The notes under the pieces: model-generated | Databases searched by the model: none | What the model was told of the DNA's origin: nothing | Seen by the model: only the letters and a program-made list of their open reading frames with translations | Shown here: one piece after another, positions 1 to 9,773 of the stretch | Position numbering within the stretch: position 1 is the stretch's first letter | Layout of the letters: every line of letters begins with the position of its first letter | Position numbers and translations under genes: made by a program | DNA from: an uncultured Collinsella sp. | GTDB taxonomy: Bacteria > Actinomycetota > Coriobacteriia > Coriobacteriales > Coriobacteriaceae | Reading direction: 5' to 3' | Length of the DNA: 64,000 nucleotides | NCBI GenBank assembly: GCA_900544095.1 | Contig: UQTV01000005.1 | Location: 1-64,000, forward strand

Positions 1-213
1 GTCGGGGCTTTAGCCGGGGTGCCATGCGGCACCCCGGGGTATCCGGTATTACCCGTCCTTTCGGGCGGCTATCCCGGGGGAGGGGGCAGGTTCTCCACGT
101 GTTACTCAGCCGTTCGCCACTCGCTTCCCTCCGGAGAGGGGTGCCGTTCGACTTGCATGTGTTAGGCGCGCCGCCAGCGTTCATCCTGAGCCAGGATCGA
201 ACTCTCCGTCCAA
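1..213 (-). rRNA. 16S ribosomal RNA, 5' end only (gene continues beyond the window)
   Basis: The complement of 186-205 is the standard 5'-terminal 16S signature AGAGTTCGATCCTGGCTCAG, and the following sequence (reading towards position 1) matches the conserved first ~200 nt of bacterial 16S rRNA, including the region rich in GGGAUAGCC- and UACCGGAUAC-like segments. The mature 5' end should lie about 7-9 nt before the signature, near 212-214. Only about 210 nt of the gene are present. The T-to-C change in the primer site (AGAGTTCG rather than AGAGTTTG) is common in coriobacteria as far as I recall. The open frames crossing this stretch are not genes. Confidence 0.95.
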
Positions 214-600
214 AAATATCTGGGCTTCGAGCCCGTCCGGTCCTCTCAGTCCATCGCTGATCGGTTCCGTTCGATTCATATGGTTCTGTATAGGAAAAGG
301 AATTTCTCGGGGCCGCCTCTCGGCGGCCTTGCGAAAAACAAATCCAAGTTAGACCATTTCAAATGGTTCGATGTCTGCCCGGATGCGACACTGAATGTGT
401 CCATCCTCGCAGTATCCGGTTCTCAAGGTGCACGCCTGGCGGCTGATCCGGTCCGACCGGGCCGCGCGGCAAGGAGATATATTGCCAGACCGGAGGGGCG
501 CCGGGGGCGGGAATCTGGGCGTACACATTTCCTACACATATTAAAACCCTGCTTACGTTTGCCAGCCGTTCTCTACCGCTCACCGAGGGCCTCTTTATAG
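214..600 (-). promoter_or_regulatory. rRNA operon leader and promoter region
   Basis: This 390-bp gene-free stretch lies between the 16S 5' end and the phosphohexomutase stop. On the minus strand it holds a TTTTAATAT AT-rich block near 535-545 that could be a -10 region, a CACCTTGAGAACCGGATAC motif near 410-432 that resembles the segments usually seen in rRNA spacers and leaders, and a GGCCGCC-TCTC-GGCGGCC hairpin at 311-328 that could be a processing stem. I could not pick out one convincing -35/-10 pair. Short open frames on both strands here look like non-coding chance frames. Confidence 0.5.
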
Positions 601-615
601 TGAAGCGTCATATGG

Positions 616-2016
616 CTAAAGCTGATAGGCTCCCTTAGCCAAGGCACAGCCGGCATCGAGCAACTCATCGCGCTCCTCCACCGAGAACCCCTCGGCGTAT
701 ACGCGAACCACCGGTTCGGTCCCGCTGGGGCGGATCAGCAGCCAGGTGTCATCCTCGAATGCCAAACGTAAACCATCCATATGGCTTACAGCCTGCGGCG
801 CCTTGCCGCAAATCGATTTAGGATTCATGCCAGGAAGCAGCGTTCGCAGCGATTCGGCGTCTTCGGCCTCAAGGCGCAAATCGCGACGCCCATAGCTCGT
901 CTTACCAAAACTGGCCTCGAGCTGATCGACCAAAACGCCCAAAGGCGCGCCCGTCTTTGCCATAAGCTCACACAGAATCAGACAAGCAAGGATTCCATCA
1001 CGCTCAGGCATATGCGCGGCGATGCCGATACCGCCGGCCTCCTCGCCTCCCATGAGGACGCCGCCCTTCTTCATCTCTGCAGCTATATATTTGAAACCGA
1101 CCGGCTTAACGGTCACACGACAGCCAAGCGCCTCGGCAATGCGACGCACTAGCGTCGAGCACGAGAGATTGACGACGACACGCCCCTCCAAATTGCGGAA
1201 TTGAACGAGGTCGCCCAAAACAAGCGCCATGATTTGATGCGGATGAATATATCTACCGCGTTCGTCGACCGCACCGATACGGTCGGCATCGCCGTCGGTC
1301 ACCAGGCCTGCGCACGCCCCGTCCTCGACAACCGCACGCTCGCAAGCGTCCACCCACGGCTCAACAGGGTCGGGGCAAATGTCCTCTTGATCGGACGACT
1401 GTCCGGCATGAATCTCGTGCACCTCGACGCCTAGCTCCCGCAGCAGGTCGGCAAGATATCCCTGGGCCGCGCCGCCCATGGGGTCAACTACCACACGCAG
1501 GTGAGCGGCTCGAATGGCCTCGGCATCGACAAACGATGCCACCGCCTGCATATAGTCAGGAATAATATCCGCGGTGCGATAGCGTTCCTCGATCCCCATC
1601 GGTTCGGGGGCCATAGTCTCTTCGAGCTCTTCGATGACATCCTGATTGGCCGTCGAGCCATCTCCCATGCGCAGCTTAAGGCACAGATACCCCTGCGGAT
1701 GATGGGATCCCGTCACCATGAGCGCACCGCAGGCCTCGCCGTCATACGCTGCCGCCCACGTAAGGGCGGGGGTCGGAACAGGCCGAGATGCGAGCACTGC
1801 GTCCAATCCGTGAGCGGCAAGCACGCCTGCCGCAAGCTCAGCGAACTCGCGCGCCAGGGGCCGGGTGTCGAACCCTATATATACCGTTTTGCCCGGATTG
1901 GTCTTTTGCCACAACTCGCCGACGGCATCGGCGATACGGGCAACGTTATCGGCAGTGAAGTCCTCATCGACGCGAGCGCGCCAACCGTCAGTTCCAAAAT
2001 GAATTATCGCGCACAC
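616..2016 (-). CDS. phosphoglucomutase/phosphomannomutase family protein
   Basis: An alpha-D-phosphohexomutase of about 466 residues, the usual family length, expected to interconvert hexose 1- and 6-phosphates in the cytoplasm for glycogen or wall-sugar metabolism. It opens with FGTDGWRA. The phosphoserine loop reads TGSHHP near residue 104, in place of the commoner TASHNP. The metal loop DGDADR is near residue 241, the sugar-binding GGEEAGG follows, and the phosphate-binding RPSGTEP is near the C-terminus. The frame is open to a GTG at 2031, but I prefer the GTG at 2016 because GAGGTG precedes it at the right spacing. Glucose versus mannose specificity cannot be read from sequence. It is transcribed towards the 16S gene. 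Confidence 0.9.
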   Translation of the reverse strand: MCAIIHFGTDGWRARVDEDFTADNVARIADAVGELWQKTNPGKTVYIGFDTRPLAREFAELAAGVLAAHGLDAVLASRPVPTPALTWAAAYDGEACGALMVTGSHHPQGYLCLKLRMGDGSTANQDVIEELEETMAPEPMGIEERYRTADIIPDYMQAVASFVDAEAIRAAHLRVVVDPMGGAAQGYLADLLRELGVEVHEIHAGQSSDQEDICPDPVEPWVDACERAVVEDGACAGLVTDGDADRIGAVDERGRYIHPHQIMALVLGDLVQFRNLEGRVVVNLSCSTLVRRIAEALGCRVTVKPVGFKYIAAEMKKGGVLMGGEEAGGIGIAAHMPERDGILACLILCELMAKTGAPLGVLVDQLEASFGKTSYGRRDLRLEAEDAESLRTLLPGMNPKSICGKAPQAVSHMDGLRLAFEDDTWLLIRPSGTEPVVRVYAEGFSVEERDELLDAGCALAKGAYQL

Positions 2017-2140
2017 GCGCAGACACCTCACAGTGTTTGGATCATGTTACGCATGGGGTATACCCGCAACATGCACTCGGCAACCTGCCGGCACCAGCAT
2101 TCACCATTTGGGCAAATGCTGCCGAGGACATGCAGGCAAT

Positions 2141-2168
2141 AAAAAACCGCCCCGTATGGAGCGGTTTT
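2141..2168 (-). terminator. rho-independent terminator after the homocysteine methyltransferase
   Basis: On the minus strand AAAACCGC and GCGGTTTT form a stem around a short loop, followed by a run of T. It begins about 6 nt after the stop codon of the gene ending at 2174. Confidence 0.85.
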
Positions 2169-2173
2169 GCCCT

Positions 2174-3067
2174 TTATATATCGAGCGCCTCGGCCATTGC
2201 TGCCGTAGTGATTGCCGTGGTTCCACAGCAACTGCCCACCATTGCGGCACCGGCATGTCTCCATTCGATGCATGCGCGCGCGAAAGCTTCGGGGTTCTCG
2301 TGCCATACGGGGCCATCCTGAGTCTGGACCGGATCGCCTACGTTGGGACGCACCGTGACGGGAGTAGTCGCCGATGCAACCATCCTGGGCACCGCCGCGT
2401 TCGCGGCCGCAAGCGAACAGCAATTAACACCAACCGAGTTTGCGCCGTGTTTTTCGGCGTACAAAACGGCTGCCTCGATGTTGAGGCCATCGCCCAACAG
2501 GTCGCCTTTATCGTCAACGACAAAACTCACCAGAACAGGCATGCCGTCGGCGGCATCTCGAGCGCCGGCAAGCATGGGCTGCACATTACGGATAGACGTC
2601 ACCGTCTCGATCAGCAGACCGTCAACGCCAGCATTGAGCAAGGCGTGCGCCTGTTCGCGCGCAATGCCTCGGATTTCACGATACTCGGCAGAGTCCTCGG
2701 CAAACCACTCAATACCGATCGGGCCCATCGAGCCCAGCAGCAGCTGAGGGTGCGCCCGGCGGGCATCGTCGACGGCCCCGCGATTGACCTCCGCCACGGA
2801 CGGCGAAATCTGGTCGTGCTTGAGGGCATAGCTCGATGCCTGAAAGGTGTTGGTAATGAGCACCTGCGCGCCGGCGGCGACATACAAGCGATGGATGCGA
2901 GAAACGGTCTGCGGCTCTGCCAGATTCCAAAACGCCGGTGGAATGTCGGCGGCATCGTACTCACTCAACAAAACACTGCCCATGGGGCCCTGCGCCAACA
3001 AGGTCTCGCTCGACAAGCGGCGCGTAAGTTCCTCGGCACCAAAGCGGTTGTAATAACTCGTATCCAT
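2174..3067 (-). CDS. homocysteine S-methyltransferase family protein
   Basis: A 297-residue barrel enzyme of the Pfam S-methyl_trans family, which moves a methyl group from a donor such as S-methylmethionine or betaine to homocysteine to form methionine. The zinc ligands are visible: GVNCC around Cys216-Cys217 and GSCCGT at Cys280-Cys281. The N-terminal GPMGSVL takes the place of the usual DGGMGT motif. The length fits the stand-alone MmuM type, not the MetH domain. It starts 10 bp after the stop of a DtxR-type regulator on the same strand, so the two are probably cotranscribed; a link between metal supply and a zinc-dependent methyltransferase is possible but unproven. The methyl donor is unknown. 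Confidence 0.88.
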   Translation of the reverse strand: MDTSYYNRFGAEELTRRLSSETLLAQGPMGSVLLSEYDAADIPPAFWNLAEPQTVSRIHRLYVAAGAQVLITNTFQASSYALKHDQISPSVAEVNRGAVDDARRAHPQLLLGSMGPIGIEWFAEDSAEYREIRGIAREQAHALLNAGVDGLLIETVTSIRNVQPMLAGARDAADGMPVLVSFVVDDKGDLLGDGLNIEAAVLYAEKHGANSVGVNCCSLAAANAAVPRMVASATTPVTVRPNVGDPVQTQDGPVWHENPEAFARACIEWRHAGAAMVGSCCGTTAITTAAMAEALDI

Positions 3068-3077
3068 ATATATCCCG

Positions 3078-3500
3078 CTATTCCTCGACGCTGATTCCTT
3101 GCTTTTCGAGATAGGCGAGCCAGCGGTTCATCGTGTCCTCGGATAGCGCATGCTCCATCATGCAGGCCTCGGAATCGGCACGCTCAAATTCGACGCCGAG
3201 CTCCTGAACCAAAAACGTGCGGATGAGGCGATGACGGTACCAGATAGCCGTACCAACCTCGCGGCCGCGATCGGTCAGGACTACCTTGCCGTAGTGCGAT
3301 TGCTCGACAAGTTCGGATGCTTTGAGCGCCGAAACCGCTTTATTGACCGATGCCTTGGAGACGCCAAGGCGCTGCGCGATGTCGACCGATCGCACGCCGT
3401 TGGTTTCCCCCTCTTCGCTTTCAATGCGAACCATGCACTCCAAGTAGTCTTCGTTCGCCACCGTCAGATGTAGTTCGCGCGAGCTATTTGTCGTATCCAT
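3078..3500 (-). CDS. DtxR/MntR-family metal-dependent transcriptional regulator
   Basis: About 140 residues. The N-terminal winged helix carries VRSVDIAQRLGVSKASVN, then LTDRGREVGTAIWYRHRLI, and the dimerisation/metal domain has FLVQELGV and ACMMEHALSED, all in family order. Candidate Mn/Fe ligands (Glu, Cys, Glu, His) sit in the last segment. There is no SH3-like third domain, so it is the short MntR/IdeR-short type. I chose the ATG at 3500, preceded by GGAAG; the frame extends to 3521 but that start has no ribosome site. It is divergent from pepT, with a perfect palindrome between the two genes, and is followed by the homocysteine methyltransferase. The regulated metal is not determinable here. 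Confidence 0.88.
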   Translation of the reverse strand: MDTTNSSRELHLTVANEDYLECMVRIESEEGETNGVRSVDIAQRLGVSKASVNKAVSALKASELVEQSHYGKVVLTDRGREVGTAIWYRHRLIRTFLVQELGVEFERADSEACMMEHALSEDTMNRWLAYLEKQGISVEE

Positions 3501-3554
3501 GATCTTCCGTCCCTTCTGCATTCATTGGCTGATTCTACCCCATCCAAGCGTCGT

Positions 3555-3572
3555 GGTATGCCGTGGCATACC
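3555..3572. promoter_or_regulatory. perfect 18-bp palindrome between the divergent regulator and pepT
   Basis: GGTATGCC-GT-GGCATACC has 8-bp perfect arms. It lies 55 bp from the regulator start and 48 bp from pepT, just before a TGCTAGAGT that resembles an extended -10 for pepT. The position suits an operator; whether the neighbouring DtxR-type protein binds it is inference. Confidence 0.55.
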
Positions 3573-3620
3573 GTGCTAGAGTTCTTGTTGCACACGACGA
3601 CCAAGATTGGAGCGGTCTTT

Positions 3621-4868
3621 ATGGAAAACACCACCACGAGCCCCGATGTCCTCGAGCGCTTTTTGCGCTACGTCCAGATCAACACGCAGTCCGAGGATGC
3701 AAACTGCGACCAGGTACCCTCGAGCGCCGTTCAGTTTGACCTTGCCAACGTGCTGGTTGAAGAGCTGCGCGAGCTTGGTGCGGAAGATGCCCACGTGACC
3801 GAGCACGCCTATGTCTGCGCGCATATCCCCGCAAGTGCGGGCGCTGAGGACAAGCCCGCCCTGGGCCTGATCGCCCATCTCGACACTACCGAAGTTGCAC
3901 CGGGCGCCGGCGTGAAGCCGCACATCGTACACTACGAAGGCGGCGACCTGGTCTGCGGCACGGTTGACGGTAAGCCCGTTGCCATGATTACCGCCAAGCT
4001 TCCCGCCCTGAATGACCTCGCGGGTGAGGACTTGGTCTGCAGCGATGGCACCACGCTGCTGGGCGCAGACGACAAGGCGGGCGTCGCCGAGATCATGTCG
4101 CTTGTCGCGCGTATCGCTCAGGACCCTTCTCTGCCCCATCCCGCACTCGGCATTTGCTTCTGCCCTGACGAGGAGATCGGCCACGGAGCCGAGCTGTTGG
4201 ATATCGATGCCTTTGGCTGCAAGTACGCCTACACGGTCGACGGCGGCCCCCTCGGCGAGCTGGAGTGGGAGTGCTTTAACGCCGCCGAGGCGACCGTCCG
4301 CTTTGAGGGCCAGTCCATCCACCCGGGCGACGCTAAGGGCCGTATGGTCAACGCAGGCAATCTGTTCTGCGACTTCAACGCGTTGCTCCCCTACGCGCAG
4401 CGCCCGGAGTATACGGAAGGCTACGAGGGCTTTTATCACCTTGAGGGTGTATCTGCGACCGTCGATCACGCCACAGCGCGCTATATCGTCCGCGACCATG
4501 ACGCCGCCAAGTTCCGGCAGAAACTCGACCTTATTGATGCCGCCGCCTCGATGCTCAACCAGCGTCTGGATGAGGAGCGCGTGACGGTCGAGATTAAGCA
4601 GCAGTATCGAAATATGGCCGAGATCGTTCGTGACTATCCCGAGCTTATTGATGTTGCCAAGGAAGCCTACCTTGCCTGCGGCGTTGAGCCCCAAGTGCTG
4701 CCGATTCGTGGCGGCACCGACGGCGCTCAGCTGTCGTTCCGCGGTCTGCCCTGCCCCAACCTTTCCACCGGCGGCTATTGCTACCACGGCGTCAACGAGT
4801 TCGTCCCGGTCAGTTCGCTCGTCAAGATGACCGACGTGCTCCAGGAGCTCGTCGCCCGCTTTGCATAA
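3621..4868 (+). CDS. pepT: peptidase T (tripeptide aminopeptidase)
   Basis: A 415-residue M20B metallopeptidase that removes the N-terminal residue of tripeptides in the cytoplasm; E. coli PepT is about 408 residues. The two-zinc site is present: AHLDT with His86 and Asp88, GADDKAG near residue 148, the catalytic pair in DEEIGHG near 180, TVDGG near 205, and RGGTDGAQLSF near 365. The open frame extends 32 codons upstream, but the ATG at 3621 begins the conserved family N-terminus (LERFLRYVQINTQS), so I use that start. It stands alone and ends in a strong terminator. Confidence 0.95.
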   Translation: MENTTTSPDVLERFLRYVQINTQSEDANCDQVPSSAVQFDLANVLVEELRELGAEDAHVTEHAYVCAHIPASAGAEDKPALGLIAHLDTTEVAPGAGVKPHIVHYEGGDLVCGTVDGKPVAMITAKLPALNDLAGEDLVCSDGTTLLGADDKAGVAEIMSLVARIAQDPSLPHPALGICFCPDEEIGHGAELLDIDAFGCKYAYTVDGGPLGELEWECFNAAEATVRFEGQSIHPGDAKGRMVNAGNLFCDFNALLPYAQRPEYTEGYEGFYHLEGVSATVDHATARYIVRDHDAAKFRQKLDLIDAAASMLNQRLDEERVTVEIKQQYRNMAEIVRDYPELIDVAKEAYLACGVEPQVLPIRGGTDGAQLSFRGLPCPNLSTGGYCYHGVNEFVPVSSLVKMTDVLQELVARFA

Positions 4869-4894
4869 GCCTGGCTGCACAAGTCCAAAAGACG

Positions 4895-4932
4895 AATCGC
4901 CCCGTCCTCAACCGAGAACGGGGCGATTTTTT
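4895..4932 (+). terminator. rho-independent terminator of pepT
   Basis: AATCGCCCCGT pairs with ACGGGGCGATT around a 12-nt loop and is followed by a run of T. It lies 27 nt after the pepT stop. Confidence 0.9.
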
Positions 4933-4975
4933 GCTGCAATGAGAACAGGTTGACGCACGCCAGCCTCTTAACGCA

Positions 4976-5022
4976 AGGAGTGTCCCAAACTGCCGGCACA
5001 AAAGGAACGTCCCCAAGTGCCG
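4976..5022. repeat. tandem GGAnnGTCCCnAAnTGCCG repeat (second copy at 39748-39795)
   Basis: Two direct units, GGAGTGTCCC..CTGCCG and GGAACGTCCCCAAGTGCCG, lie about 26 bp apart. The same pair recurs with small changes at 39748-39795 beside the MarR promoter. The function is unknown; both copies are intergenic and close to the AACGTCCCCAATGACTA motif. Confidence 0.6.
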
Positions 5023-5085
5023 CAAAATGACGACATCCACTCTCGCTTTGTGGGTACATTGGGGAGGTTCTTGTTTGACTAGTCG

Positions 5086-5302
5086 TTTAAAAACGTCCCC
5101 AATGACTACCCAACGACTAGTCCGGACCAAGGCAACGCCGATGTTTTGGCAACGACAGCGAAAACCCGCCAGAGCGAGCAAGGTGCCTTGAAACGAGGCG
5201 GCATTGATCTTTTGATCATGCCGCCGAAGTTGAAAGGCAGATTGCCGCTCTGGCGGGTTTGCAGCGTCAACTGGTTACGCGGGCTGGTAAGCCCGCGTAA
5301 CC
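5086..5302 (-). repeat. two-hairpin palindromic module, copy A (3' of the LCP gene)
   Basis: Starting at the LCP stop codon, the module has a 13-bp hairpin (GGTTACGCGGGCT, loop GGTA, 5273-5302). It is followed by a roughly 100-nt nested hairpin whose outer arms AAACCCGCCAGAGCG (5162-5176) and CGCTCTGGCGGGTTT (5246-5260) are perfect, with an inner GGCGGCAT stem at 5197-5225. It ends with the motif AACGTCCCCAATGACTACC near 5092-5110. Related copies lie at 20645-20851 and 26626-26790. No gene is visible between 4933 and 5302. Confidence 0.8.
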
Positions 5303-6538
5303 CTAGTAGTTGGCTTCGTAGCCGTTGCCGTCGCCGGTGGGCTCTTCGTAGTAGTCCGAATCGCTCGAATCGCCTGAGTCATCGGAATCGTCAGAGCTGA
5401 CCGATGAGGTTGCGGTACCGTTTGCGTAGTCGTCAGACGTGTTGTTGTTCAGGTCGCCGATCGTAGAGCTGGAACCATCGGACATACCCATGGTATTGGG
5501 ACCCTTGGGATCCTTGCCAGCGTCGACGCGCGCCATCATTTCCTTAAGCTCGTCCTCGTAAACAAAGACGTAGCTCACGCCGTCGATCATGGTGTCGTCA
5601 CCGGCATACGAAGGCAGGTTAGCCGAGTAGATACCGTCGACATCCATACCGCGCATGGCGTTGACCGTAGACACGATATCCTGAACGCTCATATCGGTTA
5701 CAAGCATATCGGACAGCGAATTAACCAGGCCAAAGATCTTCGTGGCATCGAAGTTATTGAGAATCTGGTTGGCAAGGGCTCCAAGCACCTGACGCTGGTG
5801 GCGCATGCGCGTGTAATCGCCGTCGGCATAGGTGTAGCGGCAGCGGGCATAGGTAAGGGCGGTGGCGCCGTCCATATGCTGCTGACCAGCGGTGATCTTA
5901 ATATCCAGGTGCTCGGGGTCGTCAACATCATCGGTTGCGTTAATGTCGATACCGCCAACCGAATCAATCAGCGCCTGCATACCGTCGAAGCTGACCTCGG
6001 CATAGTGGGAAATCTGAACACCGCACAGCTCGTTGACCGCCTCGACCATGGCTTCGGCGCCGCCAACGGTATGGCAGGCGTTGATCTTCATGGTCTCCCC
6101 CTTGTACACGACCTTGGTATCGCGCGGAACAGAAATGAGCGTCGCCTGCTTTTGCGTGGGGTCGATGCGTGCCAAGATAATCGAGTCGGCACGATACGTA
6201 TCCTCGCCCGGACGGCCGTCGGTGCCAAGAAGCAGCACGTAGAACGGATCCTTTGCCTCATCGGTGTCAACCAGAACCCGACGCAGATTGTCGGTAATGA
6301 CATTAGAATCGCCGAGCTTGCCCATAATGGTGGCAAACCACAGGCCGGCAGCGGTAGTGGCACTCAGCAGCACGCCAAGCACGACAATGAGCGCGACGTG
6401 GCGAATCGTGTGGCTACGACGACGCTGGCGAGCGCGCTCGGAATAGCGAGCCACGTTATCGCGACTGTAGATCTTGGCCTGCGCACCAGTTGAGGGTCTT
6501 CGGGTGGTGGTATCCGCGAGGGGCTTTTTATTAAACAT
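5303..6538 (-). CDS. LCP (LytR-CpsA-Psr) family cell wall polymer ligase
   Basis: About 411 residues. LCP enzymes move undecaprenyl-linked glycopolymers onto peptidoglycan outside the membrane. A basic cytoplasmic N-terminus is followed by one membrane helix (HVALIVVLGVLLSATTAAGL, near residue 50). The catalytic domain has LLLGTDGR, RADSIILARIDP, ISVPRDT and the arginine-rich DYTRMRHQRQVL. The last ~70 residues are Asp/Ser-rich and probably disordered. The start is the ATG at 6538; the in-frame TTG six bases upstream is less likely. It begins 12 bp after the murA stop on the same strand, so the two wall genes are probably one operon. Confidence 0.93.
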   Translation of the reverse strand: MFNKKPLADTTTRRPSTGAQAKIYSRDNVARYSERARQRRRSHTIRHVALIVVLGVLLSATTAAGLWFATIMGKLGDSNVITDNLRRVLVDTDEAKDPFYVLLLGTDGRPGEDTYRADSIILARIDPTQKQATLISVPRDTKVVYKGETMKINACHTVGGAEAMVEAVNELCGVQISHYAEVSFDGMQALIDSVGGIDINATDDVDDPEHLDIKITAGQQHMDGATALTYARCRYTYADGDYTRMRHQRQVLGALANQILNNFDATKIFGLVNSLSDMLVTDMSVQDIVSTVNAMRGMDVDGIYSANLPSYAGDDTMIDGVSYVFVYEDELKEMMARVDAGKDPKGPNTMGMSDGSSSTIGDLNNNTSDDYANGTATSSVSSDDSDDSGDSSDSDYYEEPTGDGNGYEANY

Positions 6539-6550
6539 AGGCAACCTGTA

Positions 6551-7834
6551 TTAGTAGATGACGGGATCGGGGACGGTAGCATGCTCGACATGCGCGCCGA
6601 GCGCCTGCAGCTTTTCGACAAACTGCTCGTAGCCGCGCTTGATGTGATGGATAGCCGAAACCTCGGTCGTCCCGTCGGCGATCAAGCCCGCTACGACGAG
6701 GGCCGCTCCGCCACGCAGATCGGGCGAGGTAACCTGTGCACCCGAGAAGCCCTTGACGCCATGAATCATGGCATGATGGCTCTCGATACGAATGTCGGCA
6801 CCCATGCGCACCAGCTCAGAGGCAAACATAAAGCGATTCTCGAAGATGTTTTCGGTAATAACGGAACTGCCGTCGGCGAGGGCGGAGAGCACCATAATTT
6901 GTGCCTGCATGTCGGTCGGGAAGCCGGGGAACGGAAGCGTCTGGATGTCGACCGGCTTGATGCGCTCGGCGCGATTCACGTGTACGCCGTCGTCGGTACG
7001 CTCGCAATCGATACCCATGAGCTCCATCTTCTTGAGCACCATGCCCAAGTGAATGGGGCAAAAGCCCGTGACATCGACACCGCGATCGTCGGCCATCAAC
7101 GCACCAGCAACGATAAAGGTACCGGCCTCGATGCGGTCGCCCACCACGCGATGGGTAACGGGATGGAGCTCTTCCACGCCTTCGATAGTCACGACGGGCG
7201 TACCGGCGCCAACAATCTTGGCGCCCATCTCGTTGAGCATGTTGGCGAGATCGACGATCTCGGGCTCGCGGGCGGCATTGTCGATAACCGTGGTACCCTG
7301 CGCGCGCACGGATGCCATAATGAGGTTCTCGGTTGCACCGACACTGGCAAACTCGAGCGTGACGGTGGTACCGCGCAGACCTTGGGGCGCATTAGCGTTG
7401 ATGTAACCGTGGGCGGTATCGAACTCAACGCCCAGGGCCTCAAGACCAAGAATGTGCATATCGATCTTGCGAGCACCCAGGTTGCAGCCGCCCGGCATGG
7501 CGATCTTGGCGCGATGGAAGCGGCCCAGCAGGGGTCCCATGACGGCGGTGGAAGCACGCATCTTAGCGACGAGCTCGTAGGGGGCCTCCCAAGAATCGAC
7601 CTGAGAGGTATCAATCTCGAGTGTGTGCTCGTCGAGAACATCGATCGTAGCGCCCATGCCCTTGAGCACCTTGCCCATCACGTGGACATCGGAAATATCG
7701 GGCACGTTCTGCAGCGTCGTCTTGCCCGGCGCCAGAAGCGTTGCCGCCATGAGTTTGAGTGCGGAGTTCTTGGCGCCCGAAATGGGCACGGAGCCTCCGA
7801 TGGCGTGGCCACCCTCAACGCGGATAATATCCAA
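6551..7834 (-). CDS. murA: UDP-N-acetylglucosamine 1-carboxyvinyltransferase
   Basis: A 427-residue EPSP-synthase-fold enzyme catalysing the first committed step of peptidoglycan synthesis, transfer of enolpyruvate from PEP to UDP-GlcNAc. It begins with the family SGAKNSALK motif near residue 20. The catalytic loop PGGCNLGARKID carries Cys117, so the protein is the fosfomycin-sensitive Cys type, not an Asp variant. The full length and the C-terminal RGGAALVVAGLIADG are intact. It is transcribed ahead of the LCP gene and follows the ATP synthase operon on the same strand, separated from it by a terminator. Confidence 0.96.
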   Translation of the reverse strand: MDIIRVEGGHAIGGSVPISGAKNSALKLMAATLLAPGKTTLQNVPDISDVHVMGKVLKGMGATIDVLDEHTLEIDTSQVDSWEAPYELVAKMRASTAVMGPLLGRFHRAKIAMPGGCNLGARKIDMHILGLEALGVEFDTAHGYINANAPQGLRGTTVTLEFASVGATENLIMASVRAQGTTVIDNAAREPEIVDLANMLNEMGAKIVGAGTPVVTIEGVEELHPVTHRVVGDRIEAGTFIVAGALMADDRGVDVTGFCPIHLGMVLKKMELMGIDCERTDDGVHVNRAERIKPVDIQTLPFPGFPTDMQAQIMVLSALADGSSVITENIFENRFMFASELVRMGADIRIESHHAMIHGVKGFSGAQVTSPDLRGGAALVVAGLIADGTTEVSAIHHIKRGYEQFVEKLQALGAHVEHATVPDPVIY

Positions 7835-7846
7835 GGTCTACCCTTT

Positions 7847-7886
7847 CAAAAAGCATGCCCGGGGTGGCCAAGCCATCCCGGGCATG
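7847..7886 (-). terminator. terminator of the ATP synthase operon
   Basis: On the minus strand CATGCCCGGGATGG pairs with CCACCCCGGGCATG and is followed by CTTTTTG. It sits 37 nt after the atpC stop and just before murA, so it separates the two transcription units. Confidence 0.85.
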
Positions 7887-7922
7887 ATGTGTTCGCAAAT
7901 GGTCGAACGCTAAATCGTTTGA

Positions 7923-8315
7923 CTATTGGGCAAGCTTGAGCTTACACCATGCGATTTCATTATAGAGGTAGGCGCGGCGTGCATCATCCTCCGACAAATT
8001 ACCCAGCTTCTCTTCAAAACCTTGAATATCAGCTTTAAGCTTGTCGGCATCGACGGTCGCCAAATCGCAAGCGCGCTCGGCGAGAACGGTCACGACATCG
8101 TCCGCAACCTGGGCATAGCCGCCGGCCACGGCAAACGTGTGGTCGACAGTGCCCATGGCCTTATCGGAAACGCGAACGTAACCGCGGTCGATCGTGCAGA
8201 TCTCGCTGGAGTGAGCAGGCAGAACGCCAAACTCGCCATCCGTGGACGGAATCGACACAAACGCAGCGTCGCCCTCATAGGCGCAGCTCACGGGGCACAC
8301 GATGCGGATACGCAT
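7923..8315 (-). CDS. atpC: ATP synthase F1 subunit epsilon
   Basis: 130 residues, the standard length. Epsilon sits on the central stalk with gamma and can inhibit ATP hydrolysis. The N-terminal beta-sandwich includes PVSCAYEGDAAFVSIPSTDGEFGVLPAHS, a recognisable family block, and the C-terminal helices end in LYNEIAWCKLKLAQ. It is the last gene of the atp operon, 3 bp after atpD. Confidence 0.93.
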   Translation of the reverse strand: MRIRIVCPVSCAYEGDAAFVSIPSTDGEFGVLPAHSSEICTIDRGYVRVSDKAMGTVDHTFAVAGGYAQVADDVVTVLAERACDLATVDADKLKADIQGFEEKLGNLSEDDARRAYLYNEIAWCKLKLAQ

Positions 8316-8318
8316 AAC

Positions 8319-9772
<1,454 letters not shown>

Positions 9773-9773
<1 letters not shown>

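Noticed and set aside
214..600. Open frames in the rRNA leader
   Set aside because: They cross a region expected to be the rRNA leader and show no coding character.
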